From assembly GCF_004345325.1 (NCBI RefSeq), contig NZ_SLVJ01000009.1, forward strand, positions 1 to 64,000: a stretch of DNA of 64,000 nucleotides, written 5' to 3'. This document shows positions 48,351 to 57,810 of this stretch, one piece after another; the stretch's first letter is position 1, and each line of letters starts with the position of its first letter. Both the position numbers and the translations under genes were made by a program. The stretch is from Acinetobacter calcoaceticus. Lineage in GTDB: Bacteria > Pseudomonadota > Gammaproteobacteria > Pseudomonadales > Moraxellaceae. The notes under the pieces were generated by a model. That model did not search any database. It saw nothing but the letters and a program-made list of their open reading frames with translations, and was not told where the DNA came from.

Positions 48351-48356
48351 TATTCA

Positions 48357-48390
48357 AAAAAGACAAGATCTTAGATCTTGTCTTTTTTTT
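48357..48390 (+). terminator. Terminator after the tRNA cluster
   Basis: AAAAGACAAGATC pairs with GATCTTGTCTTTT around TTA, followed by further T residues. Confidence 0.92.
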
Positions 48391-48409
48391 GGCTTGAGTT
48401 TTTGTATTA

Positions 48410-48462
48410 GATCGTTGTTTGAGGTTGTTGATTAAGATCTTTGTTTAAGATTGTTGTTTAAG
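48410..48462. repeat. Degenerate tandem repeat, about 13-bp unit
   Basis: Units resembling GATCTTTGTTTAA repeat about four times with substitutions (GATCGTTGTTTGAG, GTTGTTGATTAA, GATCTTTGTTTAA, GATTGTTGTTTAA). The region is non-coding. Confidence 0.5.
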
Positions 48463-48531
48463 TTTTTAGCCAAGTTCCTGTGTGGGCCTAGGTTTGGCTT
48501 TGGAGCAGTACTGCGCTGTTTTCGTTAGGCG

Positions 48532-48564
48532 CGAAAAAAAGCCCGATGCAGTGCATCGGGCTTT
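48532..48564 (-). terminator. Intrinsic terminator of sodB
   Basis: On the minus strand AAAGCCCGATGC pairs with GCATCGGGCTTT around a 3-nt loop, followed by TTTT. Confidence 0.92.
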
Positions 48565-48623
48565 GATGTGGATTGAGCCATGGCTTTAAAGGCTAGACAC
48601 TCAATCTCAACGACATGTTGCGA

Positions 48624-49250
48624 TTATTTTTCTACACCAGCGTCTTGGCCAGCATATTTCGCATTTGCATAATCCCAGTTCGCTAGGCTTTCAAGGAAAG
48701 TCGCGATGTACTTAGGACGCATATTGCGGAAGTCGATGTAGTAAGCATGTTCCCAAACGTCGATAGTCAATACTGCAACTTGACCGTGTGCCAATGGGGT
48801 GTCTGCATTTGCAGTTTTGGTCACTGAAAGTTTACCGTTAACCGCATCAGCAACCAACCATGCCCAACCTGAACCGAATTGAGTGGTTGCAGCAGCAGTG
48901 AATTGCTCAGCAAATTTTTCATAGCTACCAAAATCTTCAACGATTTTAGCTGCAAGTGCGCCAGTCGGTTGACCGCCGCCATTTTGCTTCATGCTGTTCC
49001 AGTAGAAGGTGTGATTCCAAATCTGAGCTGCATTATTGAAAATACCTGCTTTAGATGCATCACCTTTAGAAGCAAGAATGATCTCTTCTAAAGTTTTACC
49101 TTCAAGATCCGTACCTTTGATTAAATTGTTCAAGTTAACCACATAAGTATTGTGGTGCTTGTCGTGATGGTACTCTAAAGTTTCTTTGCTGATGTGTGGT
49201 GCTAGATCATCATAGCCATATGGTAGTGCAGGTAAAGTAATGGTCGTCAT
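48624..49250 (-). CDS. sodB: Superoxide dismutase, Fe type
   Basis: Converts superoxide to hydrogen peroxide and oxygen in the cytoplasm. In the 208-residue protein the metal ligands are in LEYHHDKHHNTYV, WNHTFYW and DVWEHAYYIDF. The Fe-type marker Gln is in FNNAAQIWNHTFYW. The N-terminus TITLPALPYGYDDLAPHIS is typical. AAGGAATG precedes the ATG. An inverted repeat CACTATTGT-N14-ACAATAGTG at 49296-49327 lies in its upstream region. The gene is monocistronic with its own terminator. Confidence 0.96.
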   Translation of the reverse strand: MTTITLPALPYGYDDLAPHISKETLEYHHDKHHNTYVVNLNNLIKGTDLEGKTLEEIILASKGDASKAGIFNNAAQIWNHTFYWNSMKQNGGGQPTGALAAKIVEDFGSYEKFAEQFTAAATTQFGSGWAWLVADAVNGKLSVTKTANADTPLAHGQVAVLTIDVWEHAYYIDFRNMRPKYIATFLESLANWDYANAKYAGQDAGVEK

Positions 49251-49295
49251 GTCTCATTCCTTGCATTAGCTGGGTGATTGAATAAAGTTGAATCG

Positions 49296-49327
49296 CACTA
49301 TTGTAATTGATTTTTCTAACAATAGTG
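49296..49327. promoter_or_regulatory. 9-bp inverted repeat upstream of sodB
   Basis: CACTATTGT and ACAATAGTG are separated by 14 bp and lie 46-77 bp before the sodB start. It is either an operator or a leader hairpin. Confidence 0.35.
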
Positions 49328-49398
49328 TAGCTATTAAATAACTATACACAATATTGGCGTATTTTAGATGGAACGCCCAGATGGAAAAATAAACTTAA

Positions 49399-50160
49399 CT
49401 AGATCGGATTATTCAATTCAAAATAACTGAGTTCTAGATCACTAAATTGTGCACAGATCGCTTTGCCTAAACGTTGTACACCGTAGCGTTCCGTGGCGTG
49501 ATGCCCACAGGCAAAATAATGTACATTGAGTTCTTTGGCTTCATAATAGGTGCGTTCGCTGACTTCACCTGAGATATAGGCATCACAACCTTGCGCCGCA
49601 GCTCGATCAATAAAATCTTGTGCTGCACCAGTACAAAAACCGACTTTTCGGATCAAGTGAGGGCTTGCAGGCAAGTGGATGGTGTCAAAGCCTAAACGAT
49701 CAGTGAGCAATTGCTTAAATGCGTCTGCAGTCATAGACTGTTTTAAATAACCGATATTGCCAATGGGATGTTTCTCGCTCGGATCTAGGGCTTCAATCTG
49801 CTCCAGTTCAAGCAGATCCGCGATTGCGGCGTTGTTTCCCAGTATCGGGTGAGCATCGAGTGGAAGGTGATAGGCCACCAAAGAAATGTCATGTTGGATC
49901 AGCGCCTTGATACGCTTTGCTCGCATGCCTGTAATTGGGTAGGCTTCACCTTTCCAGAAATAGCCATGGTGTACCAAAAGTAGATCCGCTTGTTGTGCAA
50001 TTGCGGCATCAATGGCATCTTGAGAAGCTGTCACAGCACACAAAATTCGTTTTATTTGTGATTTACCTTCTATTTGTAGACCATTCGGTGCATAGTCCTT
50101 AAACTCGTTGCTGTTTAAGGTTTGGTTGCACCAATGGATAATATCTTGAAGTGAGGCCAT
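49399..50160 (-). CDS. Nif3-like dinuclear metal centre protein (YbgI family)
   Basis: Hexameric toroid protein with a two-metal site; proposed GTP cyclohydrolase I type 2 or NIF3 function, not settled. In the 253-residue protein, metal-binding motifs are LLVHHGYFWKG near the N-terminal third, LPLDAHP, and FACGHHATERYG near the C-terminus. NGLQIEG and ISGEVSE are family hallmarks. It is divergent from the DegS-type gene and upstream of sodB on the same strand. Confidence 0.9.
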   Translation of the reverse strand: MASLQDIIHWCNQTLNSNEFKDYAPNGLQIEGKSQIKRILCAVTASQDAIDAAIAQQADLLLVHHGYFWKGEAYPITGMRAKRIKALIQHDISLVAYHLPLDAHPILGNNAAIADLLELEQIEALDPSEKHPIGNIGYLKQSMTADAFKQLLTDRLGFDTIHLPASPHLIRKVGFCTGAAQDFIDRAAAQGCDAYISGEVSERTYYEAKELNVHYFACGHHATERYGVQRLGKAICAQFSDLELSYFELNNPI

Positions 50161-50325
50161 AGTATTTGGGTGAAAAATTACATTGCCACTATTAAACGAT
50201 ATTTTAAAATGTAACTAAAGCTGAACAAATTTCTTTCCATAATTTTATGTATCTTTTTATATTTTCATTACAATACATAAAATGCTTTGCCATCAACTAA
50301 TTAAATAACTCTTGAGGAAGTAATC

Positions 50326-51501
50326 GTGCGTCGTTCCTTTTCTTGGTTGCCTTGGATATTACTTGTCGTGGTCATTATCAGTTTTATTGCATGGCAAAAA
50401 TATCATCAGCCTAAGCCTCAGATCGCACCCGATGGGGTGAAAATGCCCGCTGAAAAGGTCGAACCTTTGCTCGATACCACGCGCACGGGTGGGGTGGTTT
50501 CATATAGTGCTGCGGTAAAAGTGGCTGCACCTGCAGTGGTGAATATCTTTACCACTCAAAAAGTTAGACAAACCAATCCACTGTTTAATGATCCTGCTTT
50601 TAGAGAGTTTTTTGGTAATCAATTGCCAGACCGTAGCCAAGCACCGAATGAAAATAGCTTGGGTTCAGGGGTGATTGTACGTGCCGATGGTTATATCTTG
50701 ACCAACAATCACGTGATTGCGCAAGCGGATCAGATCGTGGTTAGTCTACAAGATGGTCGTCGTGCTGAAGCCAGAGTCGTGGGTATGGACCCAGACACCG
50801 ATTTGGCAGTGATTAAAATCGAATTGGATAAACTCCCGGTTCTGCCATTTAAACTCAGTGGTAGTGAAGTGGGTGATGTGGTCTTGGCGATTGGTAATCC
50901 ATTTGGTGTGGGTCAAACTGTGACTCAAGGTATTGTTTCAGCTACGGGACGTTCAGACCTTGGTATCAACACTTATGAAGACTTTATTCAGACTGATGCT
51001 GCGATTAACCCAGGGAACTCTGGTGGCGCATTGATCGATGTCTCGGGTAATTTGATCGGGGTAAATACCGCTATTTTCTCTCAATCAGGTGGTTCTTTGG
51101 GGATTGGTTTTGCGATTCCTGCCAAAGTTTGTCAGCAAATCTTAAATTCGATCTTAAAAGACGGCCGGGTGATTCGTGGTTGGTTGGGCATCAGTTTGGT
51201 CCCACCGAAACAAGATGATGTACTTGCTCCTCGCATCCATGGCGTTATGGTCGCAGACGTATTGAAAAATGGTCCAGCTGCTCAGGCAGGATTGAAAGTA
51301 GGTGATAAGATTACCAAAGTAAATCAAGAGGTCATGAACTCTACATCACACTTGATTAATTATGTTGCACTGCAAGCGCCAAATACCGAGATTCAAGTTG
51401 AAGTAGAACGCGGTGATCAGAAAATTTTGCTCAATGTAAAAGTGGGTGAGCGTAAACTTCAAAGCGTTGATTCTCAGTACATTCCACTACCACGTCGTTA
51501 A
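50326..51501 (+). CDS. DegS/AlgW-type membrane-anchored serine protease
   Basis: Periplasmic S1C protease with an N-terminal TM anchor (about 8-24). The catalytic triad is H129 (TNNHV), D159 (DTDLAV) and S232 (GNSGGAL). One C-terminal PDZ domain (about 280-375) is present, where DegP would have two. In many bacteria this type senses misfolded outer-membrane proteins and starts RseA/MucA cleavage; no such anti-sigma gene is nearby. It starts with GTG, with GAGGAAG at proper spacing. The 391-residue length is slightly above E. coli DegS. Confidence 0.92.
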   Translation: MRRSFSWLPWILLVVVIISFIAWQKYHQPKPQIAPDGVKMPAEKVEPLLDTTRTGGVVSYSAAVKVAAPAVVNIFTTQKVRQTNPLFNDPAFREFFGNQLPDRSQAPNENSLGSGVIVRADGYILTNNHVIAQADQIVVSLQDGRRAEARVVGMDPDTDLAVIKIELDKLPVLPFKLSGSEVGDVVLAIGNPFGVGQTVTQGIVSATGRSDLGINTYEDFIQTDAAINPGNSGGALIDVSGNLIGVNTAIFSQSGGSLGIGFAIPAKVCQQILNSILKDGRVIRGWLGISLVPPKQDDVLAPRIHGVMVADVLKNGPAAQAGLKVGDKITKVNQEVMNSTSHLINYVALQAPNTEIQVEVERGDQKILLNVKVGERKLQSVDSQYIPLPRR

Positions 51502-51559
51502 GCGTTGATCATATGATGTGCTCAACAGCTTAATTGTGAAATGACTTGGCTTTTAGTCA

Positions 51560-51593
51560 AAAAAAACCAGTGATAAATCACTGGTTTTTTTTG
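51560..51593. terminator. Bidirectional terminator
   Basis: AAAAAACCAGTGA pairs with TCACTGGTTTTTT around TAAA. It is shared by the convergent protease and Tim44-like genes. Confidence 0.92.
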
Positions 51594-51607
51594 TTTGGAG
51601 GAGGGGG

Positions 51608-52606
51608 TTAGTTTTGTTGAATCCCTGCGACCACCCAATCTTGCGTTGAACCTGCAGGTTTAACAAAGTGCCAAACTTCTGCAAAAGGCTGCGGTAAACT
51701 GTTTAAGTCTTCGCTCACGGTACCAGTAAAACGGACACTGACTACGTATTGGCCGTTTTCAGTTGCACTGTCAGACACCATGGCATTGAGGTTAGAAAAC
51801 TCAGCAACGTCTTGATCTTGATTGGCCATAATGTCGTTATACATGGACTGATAAAGATCTGCGGTTAAATAACGGCGGATTTCTTCGATATTGGTCGCTG
51901 TATTCATTGACTGAATATGGTTAAAGCGTTGACGTGCTACACGTAAAAATGCCGCAGGTTCTGTGCCATCAGGAAGCTGTTGGCCACTTTGACTATATGC
52001 ACCACCGGCTGCCACATTGGCCGCACCACCTTGAAGGGATTGACCAAAAATATTGGTGTTATCACCTTGAGTGCGTGCCGATGTTTGGTTTTGAGCAAAA
52101 GGTGCTGCAGTCGGACCTGCGCTATTTGGCGCATAAGGATTGGCATTAGCTAGTTTTTTTTTTGCTCCGAATTTACGGAACAATAAGAAAGCACCACCGG
52201 CAATGAGGACCAACCATAGCCATGGTGGAATACCGCCTTTTTCCTGTTCTTGCTGTGCAACTTGCTGTTGTTGGGTTGCATTTGCATCTGTTGCATTTGG
52301 ATTTGTTTCAGTAGATGCAGGGCGATCATCCGCCATTGCATTGGCCGCAACTGCACCGACCGCTGCACCAGCAACACCAGCCGCAACCATTGTACCGACA
52401 CCAGGACCTGAACGCTGTGGTGCAGTAGGTTGCTGTGTTGGAGGTGGGGTTGCAGGACGAGCTTGTTGAGAGGTTTGGCTAGATGCATTCGACCGGCTCA
52501 TACCATGACTTTTACCTCCACCTGCACGTTTGGCCTCAGCCAAAGGTGCTACGGCTAAAGCAGCCATCAATACACCTGCCATCAAACCACGCTGTCGAAC
52601 TTCCAT
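51608..52606 (-). CDS. Tim44-like domain protein
   Basis: Predicted membrane-associated protein, 332 residues from the ATG at 52606 (AAAAGGAAA upstream). Features in order are a signal sequence ending near AEA, a Gly/Gln/Pro-rich low-complexity segment with a small-residue hydrophobic stretch (GVAGAAVGAVAANAM), a TM helix (about 126-143, PPWLWLVLIAGGAFLLF), a second low-complexity linker, and a C-terminal Tim44-like domain (about 210-332). The domain starts at FLRVARQRFNHIQSMN and ends at FAEVWHFVKPAGS..WVVAGIQ. Function in bacteria is unknown. It is monocistronic. Confidence 0.85.
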   Translation of the reverse strand: MEVRQRGLMAGVLMAALAVAPLAEAKRAGGGKSHGMSRSNASSQTSQQARPATPPPTQQPTAPQRSGPGVGTMVAAGVAGAAVGAVAANAMADDRPASTETNPNATDANATQQQQVAQQEQEKGGIPPWLWLVLIAGGAFLLFRKFGAKKKLANANPYAPNSAGPTAAPFAQNQTSARTQGDNTNIFGQSLQGGAANVAAGGAYSQSGQQLPDGTEPAAFLRVARQRFNHIQSMNTATNIEEIRRYLTADLYQSMYNDIMANQDQDVAEFSNLNAMVSDSATENGQYVVSVRFTGTVSEDLNSLPQPFAEVWHFVKPAGSTQDWVVAGIQQN

Positions 52607-52724
52607 CACATTTTCCTTTTAAAATAATAAAATTACTGCAGTTCTTTATGCAGGCATTCCCGCATAATTTCAATAACAAATCCGCTAAATTTGGCTGAAA
52701 TTCACACAACTGTAACCAAAAGGC

Positions 52725-54119
52725 TTAACTGACTTCATCGCTGAGTTGCATTGCTTCAGTGAGGGCTTCATGTAAGCGCGCCACGGAGATAATCGTCACC
52801 CCAGGAATCGGTTTTTGTGGGGCATTGCCACGCGGAACAATAATATATTTAAAGCCGTGTTTAATCGCTTCTTTAAGACGTTCTTGACCATTTGGCACCG
52901 GGCGAATTTCACCAGAGAGTCCAACTTCGCCAAAGACTGCCAATTGTTGCGGCAGTGCTTTAGAACGTAGACTCGATGCACAGGCCAGCAGTACTGCCAA
53001 GTCTGATCCGGTTTCAGTAATCTTCAGACCACCCACCACGTTGACATAGACATCTTGGCCTGAGGTTTGTACACCACCATGACGATGCATCACCGCAAGC
53101 AGCATATTTAAACGGTTTTGTTCTAGGCCCAATGCCACACGGCGCGGTTGACCGTGAGCATCATCAACCAAAGCTTGTACTTCGACCAACAAGGGGCGGG
53201 TGCCTTCACGACTGATCATCACCACTGAACCCGGGATGGCCTCATCATAACGGCTTAAAAAGATTGCTGATGGATTGGCGACTTCTTTTAGTCCCTTATC
53301 GGTCATGCCAAAGACCCCAAGTTCATTCACTGCACCAAAACGGTTCTTGACTGCGCGGATCATTCGATAGCGTGAGTCAGATTGACCTTCAAAATACAGC
53401 ACGCAGTCCACCATATGTTCCAGTACCCGCGGGCCTGCCAGTGAACCTTCTTTGGTGACATGACCTACGATAAATAATGCCGTACCACTATGTTTGGCAA
53501 AGCGGGTCAGCAAAGCCGCAGATTCACGGATCTGTGATACGCCGCCCGGTGCGGACTGTAAGCTCTCGGTATACAGGGTTTGGATCGAATCGAGGATCGC
53601 CACTGCTGGGCGTTGTTGTGCCAGCACTTCACAGATGCGCTCTACACAGGTTTCGGCCATGACTTTGAGTTGGTCGGTCGGTAAGTCTAGACGTTGCGCG
53701 CGCAGGCCCACTTGGCCTAGAGATTCTTCCCCGGTGACATAAAGTGCAGCTTGTTTGGCTGAGGCCATATAGGTTGCGGTTTGTAATAGTATGGTTGATT
53801 TACCAATACCCGGATCACCACCGATGAGTACTACTGAACCTGTGACCAAGCCACCACCCAAAACACGGTCAAACTCTTGAATGCCGGTTTGGAGTCTGGA
53901 TTCTTTGGAAACCGAGACTTGATTGAGGGTGACAACATTGGAGGCTTGTCCTGCATAGCCGCCTGAAAAACTGGCTTTGGCACCACGATGGGGGGACGCT
54001 GATTCGAGACGAACCTCAACGAGGCTGTTCCATTCACCACAATCTGAACATTGCCCAGCCCATTTGGGGTGATCTGTTGCACATTGTTCGCAGCGATATA
54101 CCGTTTTGACTTTGGACAT
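52725..54119 (-). CDS. radA: DNA repair protein RadA
   Basis: RecA-like ATPase that helps process recombination intermediates and branch migration; 464 residues. It has an N-terminal zinc finger with C10, C13, C24 and C27. Walker A is GDPGIGKST at 101-109, and the RadA-specific KNRFG motif follows. A C-terminal Lon-like domain (about 290-455) lacks the protease serine/lysine arrangement. It lies downstream of the AGCS symporter gene on the same strand, with a long hairpin between them. Confidence 0.95.
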   Translation of the reverse strand: MSKVKTVYRCEQCATDHPKWAGQCSDCGEWNSLVEVRLESASPHRGAKASFSGGYAGQASNVVTLNQVSVSKESRLQTGIQEFDRVLGGGLVTGSVVLIGGDPGIGKSTILLQTATYMASAKQAALYVTGEESLGQVGLRAQRLDLPTDQLKVMAETCVERICEVLAQQRPAVAILDSIQTLYTESLQSAPGGVSQIRESAALLTRFAKHSGTALFIVGHVTKEGSLAGPRVLEHMVDCVLYFEGQSDSRYRMIRAVKNRFGAVNELGVFGMTDKGLKEVANPSAIFLSRYDEAIPGSVVMISREGTRPLLVEVQALVDDAHGQPRRVALGLEQNRLNMLLAVMHRHGGVQTSGQDVYVNVVGGLKITETGSDLAVLLACASSLRSKALPQQLAVFGEVGLSGEIRPVPNGQERLKEAIKHGFKYIIVPRGNAPQKPIPGVTIISVARLHEALTEAMQLSDEVS

Positions 54120-54183
54120 AGGTCTTTTTGCACTCTAGAAATCTTTACCCGCAGAGCATAGCGTGATCTAGATCAAGATTGCA

Positions 54184-54224
54184 CCCATTCACTGGATTAT
54201 TCGTAAATCGGTCTAGTGAATGGG
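54184..54224. terminator. Long imperfect hairpin between the symporter gene and radA
   Basis: CCCATTCACT pairs with AGTGAATGGG, and inner GATT pairs with AATC. There is no strong T-run, so it is a weak terminator or a stability element. Confidence 0.5.
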
Positions 54225-54316
54225 GTTTGGTGAGTGGGGGTGAGTAAATCGATTGTGCTGAACGAGTAGTCCTTGCTCAGCTGATTCGCAAAGCTTAAAG
54301 AGATACAAGGGGCGGA

Positions 54317-55675
54317 TTAATACAGCTCGCCTGATTTGCGTCTCGCAACGAAGTCTTTGGATTCTTTGACGATCACGCCAGAGAGTAGTAACAATGCGAT
54401 TAAGTTCGGTACCGCCATTAAACCATTGAAGGTATCTGCGAATAGCCAGACCAAATCCAGCGTGGCGATGGTGCCAATAAAGACACTGGCGATATAGACC
54501 AGTCGATAGACCACGACAAATTTTTCACCCAGTAGGTAGCTGGCACATTTTTCACCGTAGTAGCACCAACCGAGTATGGTGGAATAGGCAAAGAAAATAA
54601 TACCGAAAGTGACGATCCAGCCGCCATAACCGGGTAGCATTTTTTCAAAGATTTGTGTGGTGAGTACCGCGCCGGTTTCAGTGCCAAAACTATTGCCTGC
54701 CATAATGTAGCCCATCACCAACACCAGACCAGTGATGGTACAAACAATGATGGTGTCAATAAATGTGCCGGTCATAGAGACCAAGCCTTGACGTGCGGGG
54801 TGATCTGTTTTTGCTGCGGCTGCGGCAATCGGCGCAGAGCCCATACCCGCTTCATTGGAAAATACCCCACGCGCCACACCGTAACGGATCACTGCACCAA
54901 TCGCACCACCCGCCACAGCTTCACCAGTAAATGCATCGTGAAAGATTAATTTAAATGCAGGGACAACCAATTCCAGATGATTGGCAATAATTATCAGTCC
55001 CCCTAAGACATAACCAACCGCCATAATCGGGACGATAAACGAAGATGCTTTGGCAATCGATTTAATCCCACCGAGGATCACCAAGGCTGAAAATAGGGTG
55101 ATGATCAGTCCAGTGATCCAAGTCTCGATCCCCAGATTATTTTCGACTGCAAGCGCTACCGTATTGGATTGGACTGAACTGCCAATCCCGAAGGATGCCA
55201 AGGTGGCCAAGACTGCAAACACGATAGCCAACCATTTGAGTTTTAAGCCACGTTCGATGTAATACATCGGGCCACCCGACATTTGGCCTTTTTCATTTTC
55301 GACACGGAACTTGACTGCAAGGACCCCTTCACCATATTTGGTGGCCATACCAAATAGGGCAGTCATCCACATCCAAAACACCGCTCCGGGTCCACCGAGT
55401 ACACAGGCTGTCGCCACACCTGCAATATTACCAGTACCGATGGTGGCTGAAAGCGCAGTCATTAATGCCCCAAAATGCGAAATATCCCCTTGATGTTGGT
55501 CTGCATCCTTATGTTTTGAAAAAACTTGTTTAAATGCTAGCGGTAACATTCTGATTTGCCAGAACATGAGTCGAAAAGTCAGGAATACGCCAGTTCCAAC
55601 CAACAGAACCAACATATAAGGGCCCCAAACCAAGCCACTGACCTTTTCCATAAATGGTTGTATGAGTTCAATCAT
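54317..55675 (-). CDS. Sodium:alanine symporter (AGCS family)
   Basis: Inner-membrane Na+-coupled importer of alanine and/or glycine; 452 residues with about 11 TM helices. Family motifs are GTGNIAGVATACVLGGPGAVFWMW, SGGPMYYIERGL, YGVARGVFSNEAGMGSAPIAAAAAKT and GWCYYGEKCASYLLG. It is divergent from a CycA-type permease gene, so two transport systems for overlapping substrates sit back to back. Confidence 0.92.
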   Translation of the reverse strand: MIELIQPFMEKVSGLVWGPYMLVLLVGTGVFLTFRLMFWQIRMLPLAFKQVFSKHKDADQHQGDISHFGALMTALSATIGTGNIAGVATACVLGGPGAVFWMWMTALFGMATKYGEGVLAVKFRVENEKGQMSGGPMYYIERGLKLKWLAIVFAVLATLASFGIGSSVQSNTVALAVENNLGIETWITGLIITLFSALVILGGIKSIAKASSFIVPIMAVGYVLGGLIIIANHLELVVPAFKLIFHDAFTGEAVAGGAIGAVIRYGVARGVFSNEAGMGSAPIAAAAAKTDHPARQGLVSMTGTFIDTIIVCTITGLVLVMGYIMAGNSFGTETGAVLTTQIFEKMLPGYGGWIVTFGIIFFAYSTILGWCYYGEKCASYLLGEKFVVVYRLVYIASVFIGTIATLDLVWLFADTFNGLMAVPNLIALLLLSGVIVKESKDFVARRKSGELY

Positions 55676-55979
55676 GTGTGTTTTTAATCCATGTATTGTT
55701 TAAGTGATCCATACTTAAAGTAGCAATTGTTATGCCATGCATCGGCGATGTTTTATGGGTTTTTTAAAGTGCCTGTTTACGGTTTTTATAAGCTTAAATA
55801 TTTGATTGATATATTCATTAGTTATATCTATCGATAGCAGCAAAGGATTAAAATATCAAGGTCTTAATTTCTTTAAACTGCAAAGTTCAGTTATAGCCGA
55901 AAAAAATGAATGAATAAATTTTTTTTTGACAAAGAACTGGGTTAATTTATCCAAGTTGAAATCGAAGTTGTAAACAATC
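55676..55979. other. Intergenic region between divergent amino acid transporter genes
   Basis: No gene is seen in 304 bp. A TTGACA at 55926-55931 could be the -35 of the CycA-type gene, but no good -10 follows at the right distance. The T-tract at 55919-55927 precedes it. Confidence 0.45.
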
Positions 55980-57383
55980 ATGAATAAAGTGAATACGCCA
56001 GAAACGGAAAGCGCAGGCGAACTAAAGCGAAGTTTGTCGAATCGACATTTGCAGTTAATTGCGATTGGGGGATGTATTGGTACTGGGCTATTTATGGGGT
56101 CGGGAAAGACCATTAGCCTAGCCGGTCCATCGATTATTTTTATCTATATGATTATTGGCGTGATGATCTTTTTCGTCATGCGCGCACTCGGGGAGTTGCT
56201 ACTCTCCAATTTACAGTACCGCTCATTTATTGACTTTACCACGGACTTGATCGGTCCTTGGGCCGGGTATTTTGTCGGGTGGACCTATTGGCTGTGTTGG
56301 ATCAGTATCGGGATCGCCGATTTATCAGCCATTATCTATTATCTACAGTTCTTTAATAATGGTGTGCCCTTTAGCCCGACCGAGGGGGCCTTGATCAGTG
56401 TCGCGGCAATCCTGTTCATTATGGGGTTGAATTTAGTCACGGTGAAACTGTTCGGTGAAGTCGAATTTTGGTTTGCCTTGGTTAAAATCATTGCGATCTT
56501 GGTTTTGATTATCGTTGGTTTATGGATGATCTTTACTGGATTCACATCGAGTTCAGGTGATGTCGCTGCCTTTAGTAACCTGTGGAAATATGATGGTATG
56601 TTCCCAACAGGCATGGGCGGATTCTTAGCGGGCTTCCAAATTGCGATCTTTGCATTTGTCGGGGTTGAGTTGGTCGGTACGACTGCTGCTGAAACCAAAG
56701 ATCCTGCCAAGAACTTGCCGAAAGCCGTCAATTCGATCCCATTGCGGATTATCTTCTTCTATGTGTTTGCCTTGATCATTGTTATGGCAGTCACGCCGTG
56801 GAATCATATTGACCCTACGGTAAGTCCATTCGTCAATCTATTTACCCAAGCGGGTGTGGCTGCTGCCGCGATTATCATGAACTTGGTGGTGTTGTCTTCG
56901 GTAATGTCATCAATGAACAGTGGTGTGTTTTCAACCAGTCGTATGTTATTTGGTTTATCACGTGAATCACAAGGTCCTAAAGCCTTTGGTGAACTGAATA
57001 AACGTTTTGTTCCTGCAAAAGCGTTGTATTTCTCTACCGTGTGTCTATTGCTCGGTGCGGCTTTGCAGTATTTTGTACCCGATACCGTTGAAGCATTTAC
57101 TCTAGCAACCACACTCTCGACGATCTTATTTATCTGTGTATGGCTCATGATTATGTGGAGCTATATTGTGTACTATAAAACTCGTCCAGAATTGCATCAA
57201 CAATCAACCTTTAAACTCCCAGGCGGATTATTTACCTGTTGGGTGGTGATTATCTTCTTTGTTGGGATGATCTATGTGCTATCTCTAGAAGCAGATACCT
57301 TTAGAGCATTAAAAGTCAGCCCAATTTGGTTGGTGATCTTGTTCGTGGGTTATTGGCTGTTTAATAAAAAACGTCAGAAGTAA
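55980..57383 (+). CDS. cycA: D-serine/D-alanine/glycine transporter (CycA-like)
   Basis: APC-superfamily proton symporter, 467 residues with 12 TM helices. Long stretches agree with E. coli CycA as I remember it: NRHLQLIAIGGCIGTGLFMGSG, SIIFIYMIIG, FVMRALGELLLSNL, FVGVELVGTTAAETKDPAKNLP and NSGVFSTSRMLFGLS. The N-terminus is slightly shorter than in E. coli. The gene pairs with the divergent AGCS symporter gene and ends in a clear terminator. Likely substrates are glycine, D-alanine and D-serine. Confidence 0.88.
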   Translation: MNKVNTPETESAGELKRSLSNRHLQLIAIGGCIGTGLFMGSGKTISLAGPSIIFIYMIIGVMIFFVMRALGELLLSNLQYRSFIDFTTDLIGPWAGYFVGWTYWLCWISIGIADLSAIIYYLQFFNNGVPFSPTEGALISVAAILFIMGLNLVTVKLFGEVEFWFALVKIIAILVLIIVGLWMIFTGFTSSSGDVAAFSNLWKYDGMFPTGMGGFLAGFQIAIFAFVGVELVGTTAAETKDPAKNLPKAVNSIPLRIIFFYVFALIIVMAVTPWNHIDPTVSPFVNLFTQAGVAAAAIIMNLVVLSSVMSSMNSGVFSTSRMLFGLSRESQGPKAFGELNKRFVPAKALYFSTVCLLLGAALQYFVPDTVEAFTLATTLSTILFICVWLMIMWSYIVYYKTRPELHQQSTFKLPGGLFTCWVVIIFFVGMIYVLSLEADTFRALKVSPIWLVILFVGYWLFNKKRQK

Positions 57384-57416
57384 ACTGAACCCTTGATCAT
57401 TGCAATCAAGCATCTA

Positions 57417-57446
57417 AAACACCAGCTTCGTGCTGGTGTTTTTTTG
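57417..57446 (+). terminator. Intrinsic terminator of cycA
   Basis: AACACCAGC pairs with GCTGGTGTT around TTCGT, followed by T residues. Confidence 0.92.
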
Positions 57447-57556
57447 CGTGGGATACTTTGGAAAACAGCTAAAAAGCACACTCTTTTTGTTTTAAGGCTT
57501 GGGTCAGTGGATTTGAACGAGGTATAATTGCCCAAATTTCAATGACAGGTGATCAG

Positions 57557-57778
57557 ATGCGTCACATCATAAGTGCGGGATGCGTATTGACGACGGCGAT
57601 GTTGATGGTCGGTTGTGGCCAGTCAGGTGCTTTGCAATTACCCAGCGATCAAAATTTTGATAAGCGTGCGCGTTATCTCTTGACCTCCAATAAGCAAGAG
57701 CAAGTTCAACGCGAGAAACAGCAAGCAGGCAAAGCAGATACACAGCAAGCGGCATCTGAGCTGAGCGAATCTAAATAA
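57557..57778 (+). CDS. lptM: LptM-type small lipoprotein
   Basis: Protein of 73 residues from the ATG at 57557 (AGGTG upstream). An ATG five codons earlier is possible but badly placed. The lipobox ends MVGC with Cys20 and is followed by GQSGALQLP, matching the CG(Q/K)xGxLxLP start of LptM/YifL. LptM helps assembly of the LptDE lipopolysaccharide translocon in E. coli. The rest is a polar Gln/Lys-rich tail. Its place directly before lysA-dapF is the usual one for this family. Confidence 0.85.
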   Translation: MRHIISAGCVLTTAMLMVGCGQSGALQLPSDQNFDKRARYLLTSNKQEQVQREKQQAGKADTQQAASELSESK

Positions 57779-57810
57779 TTTATTGATACGACTTTGAAAA
57801 GGAAATAATC

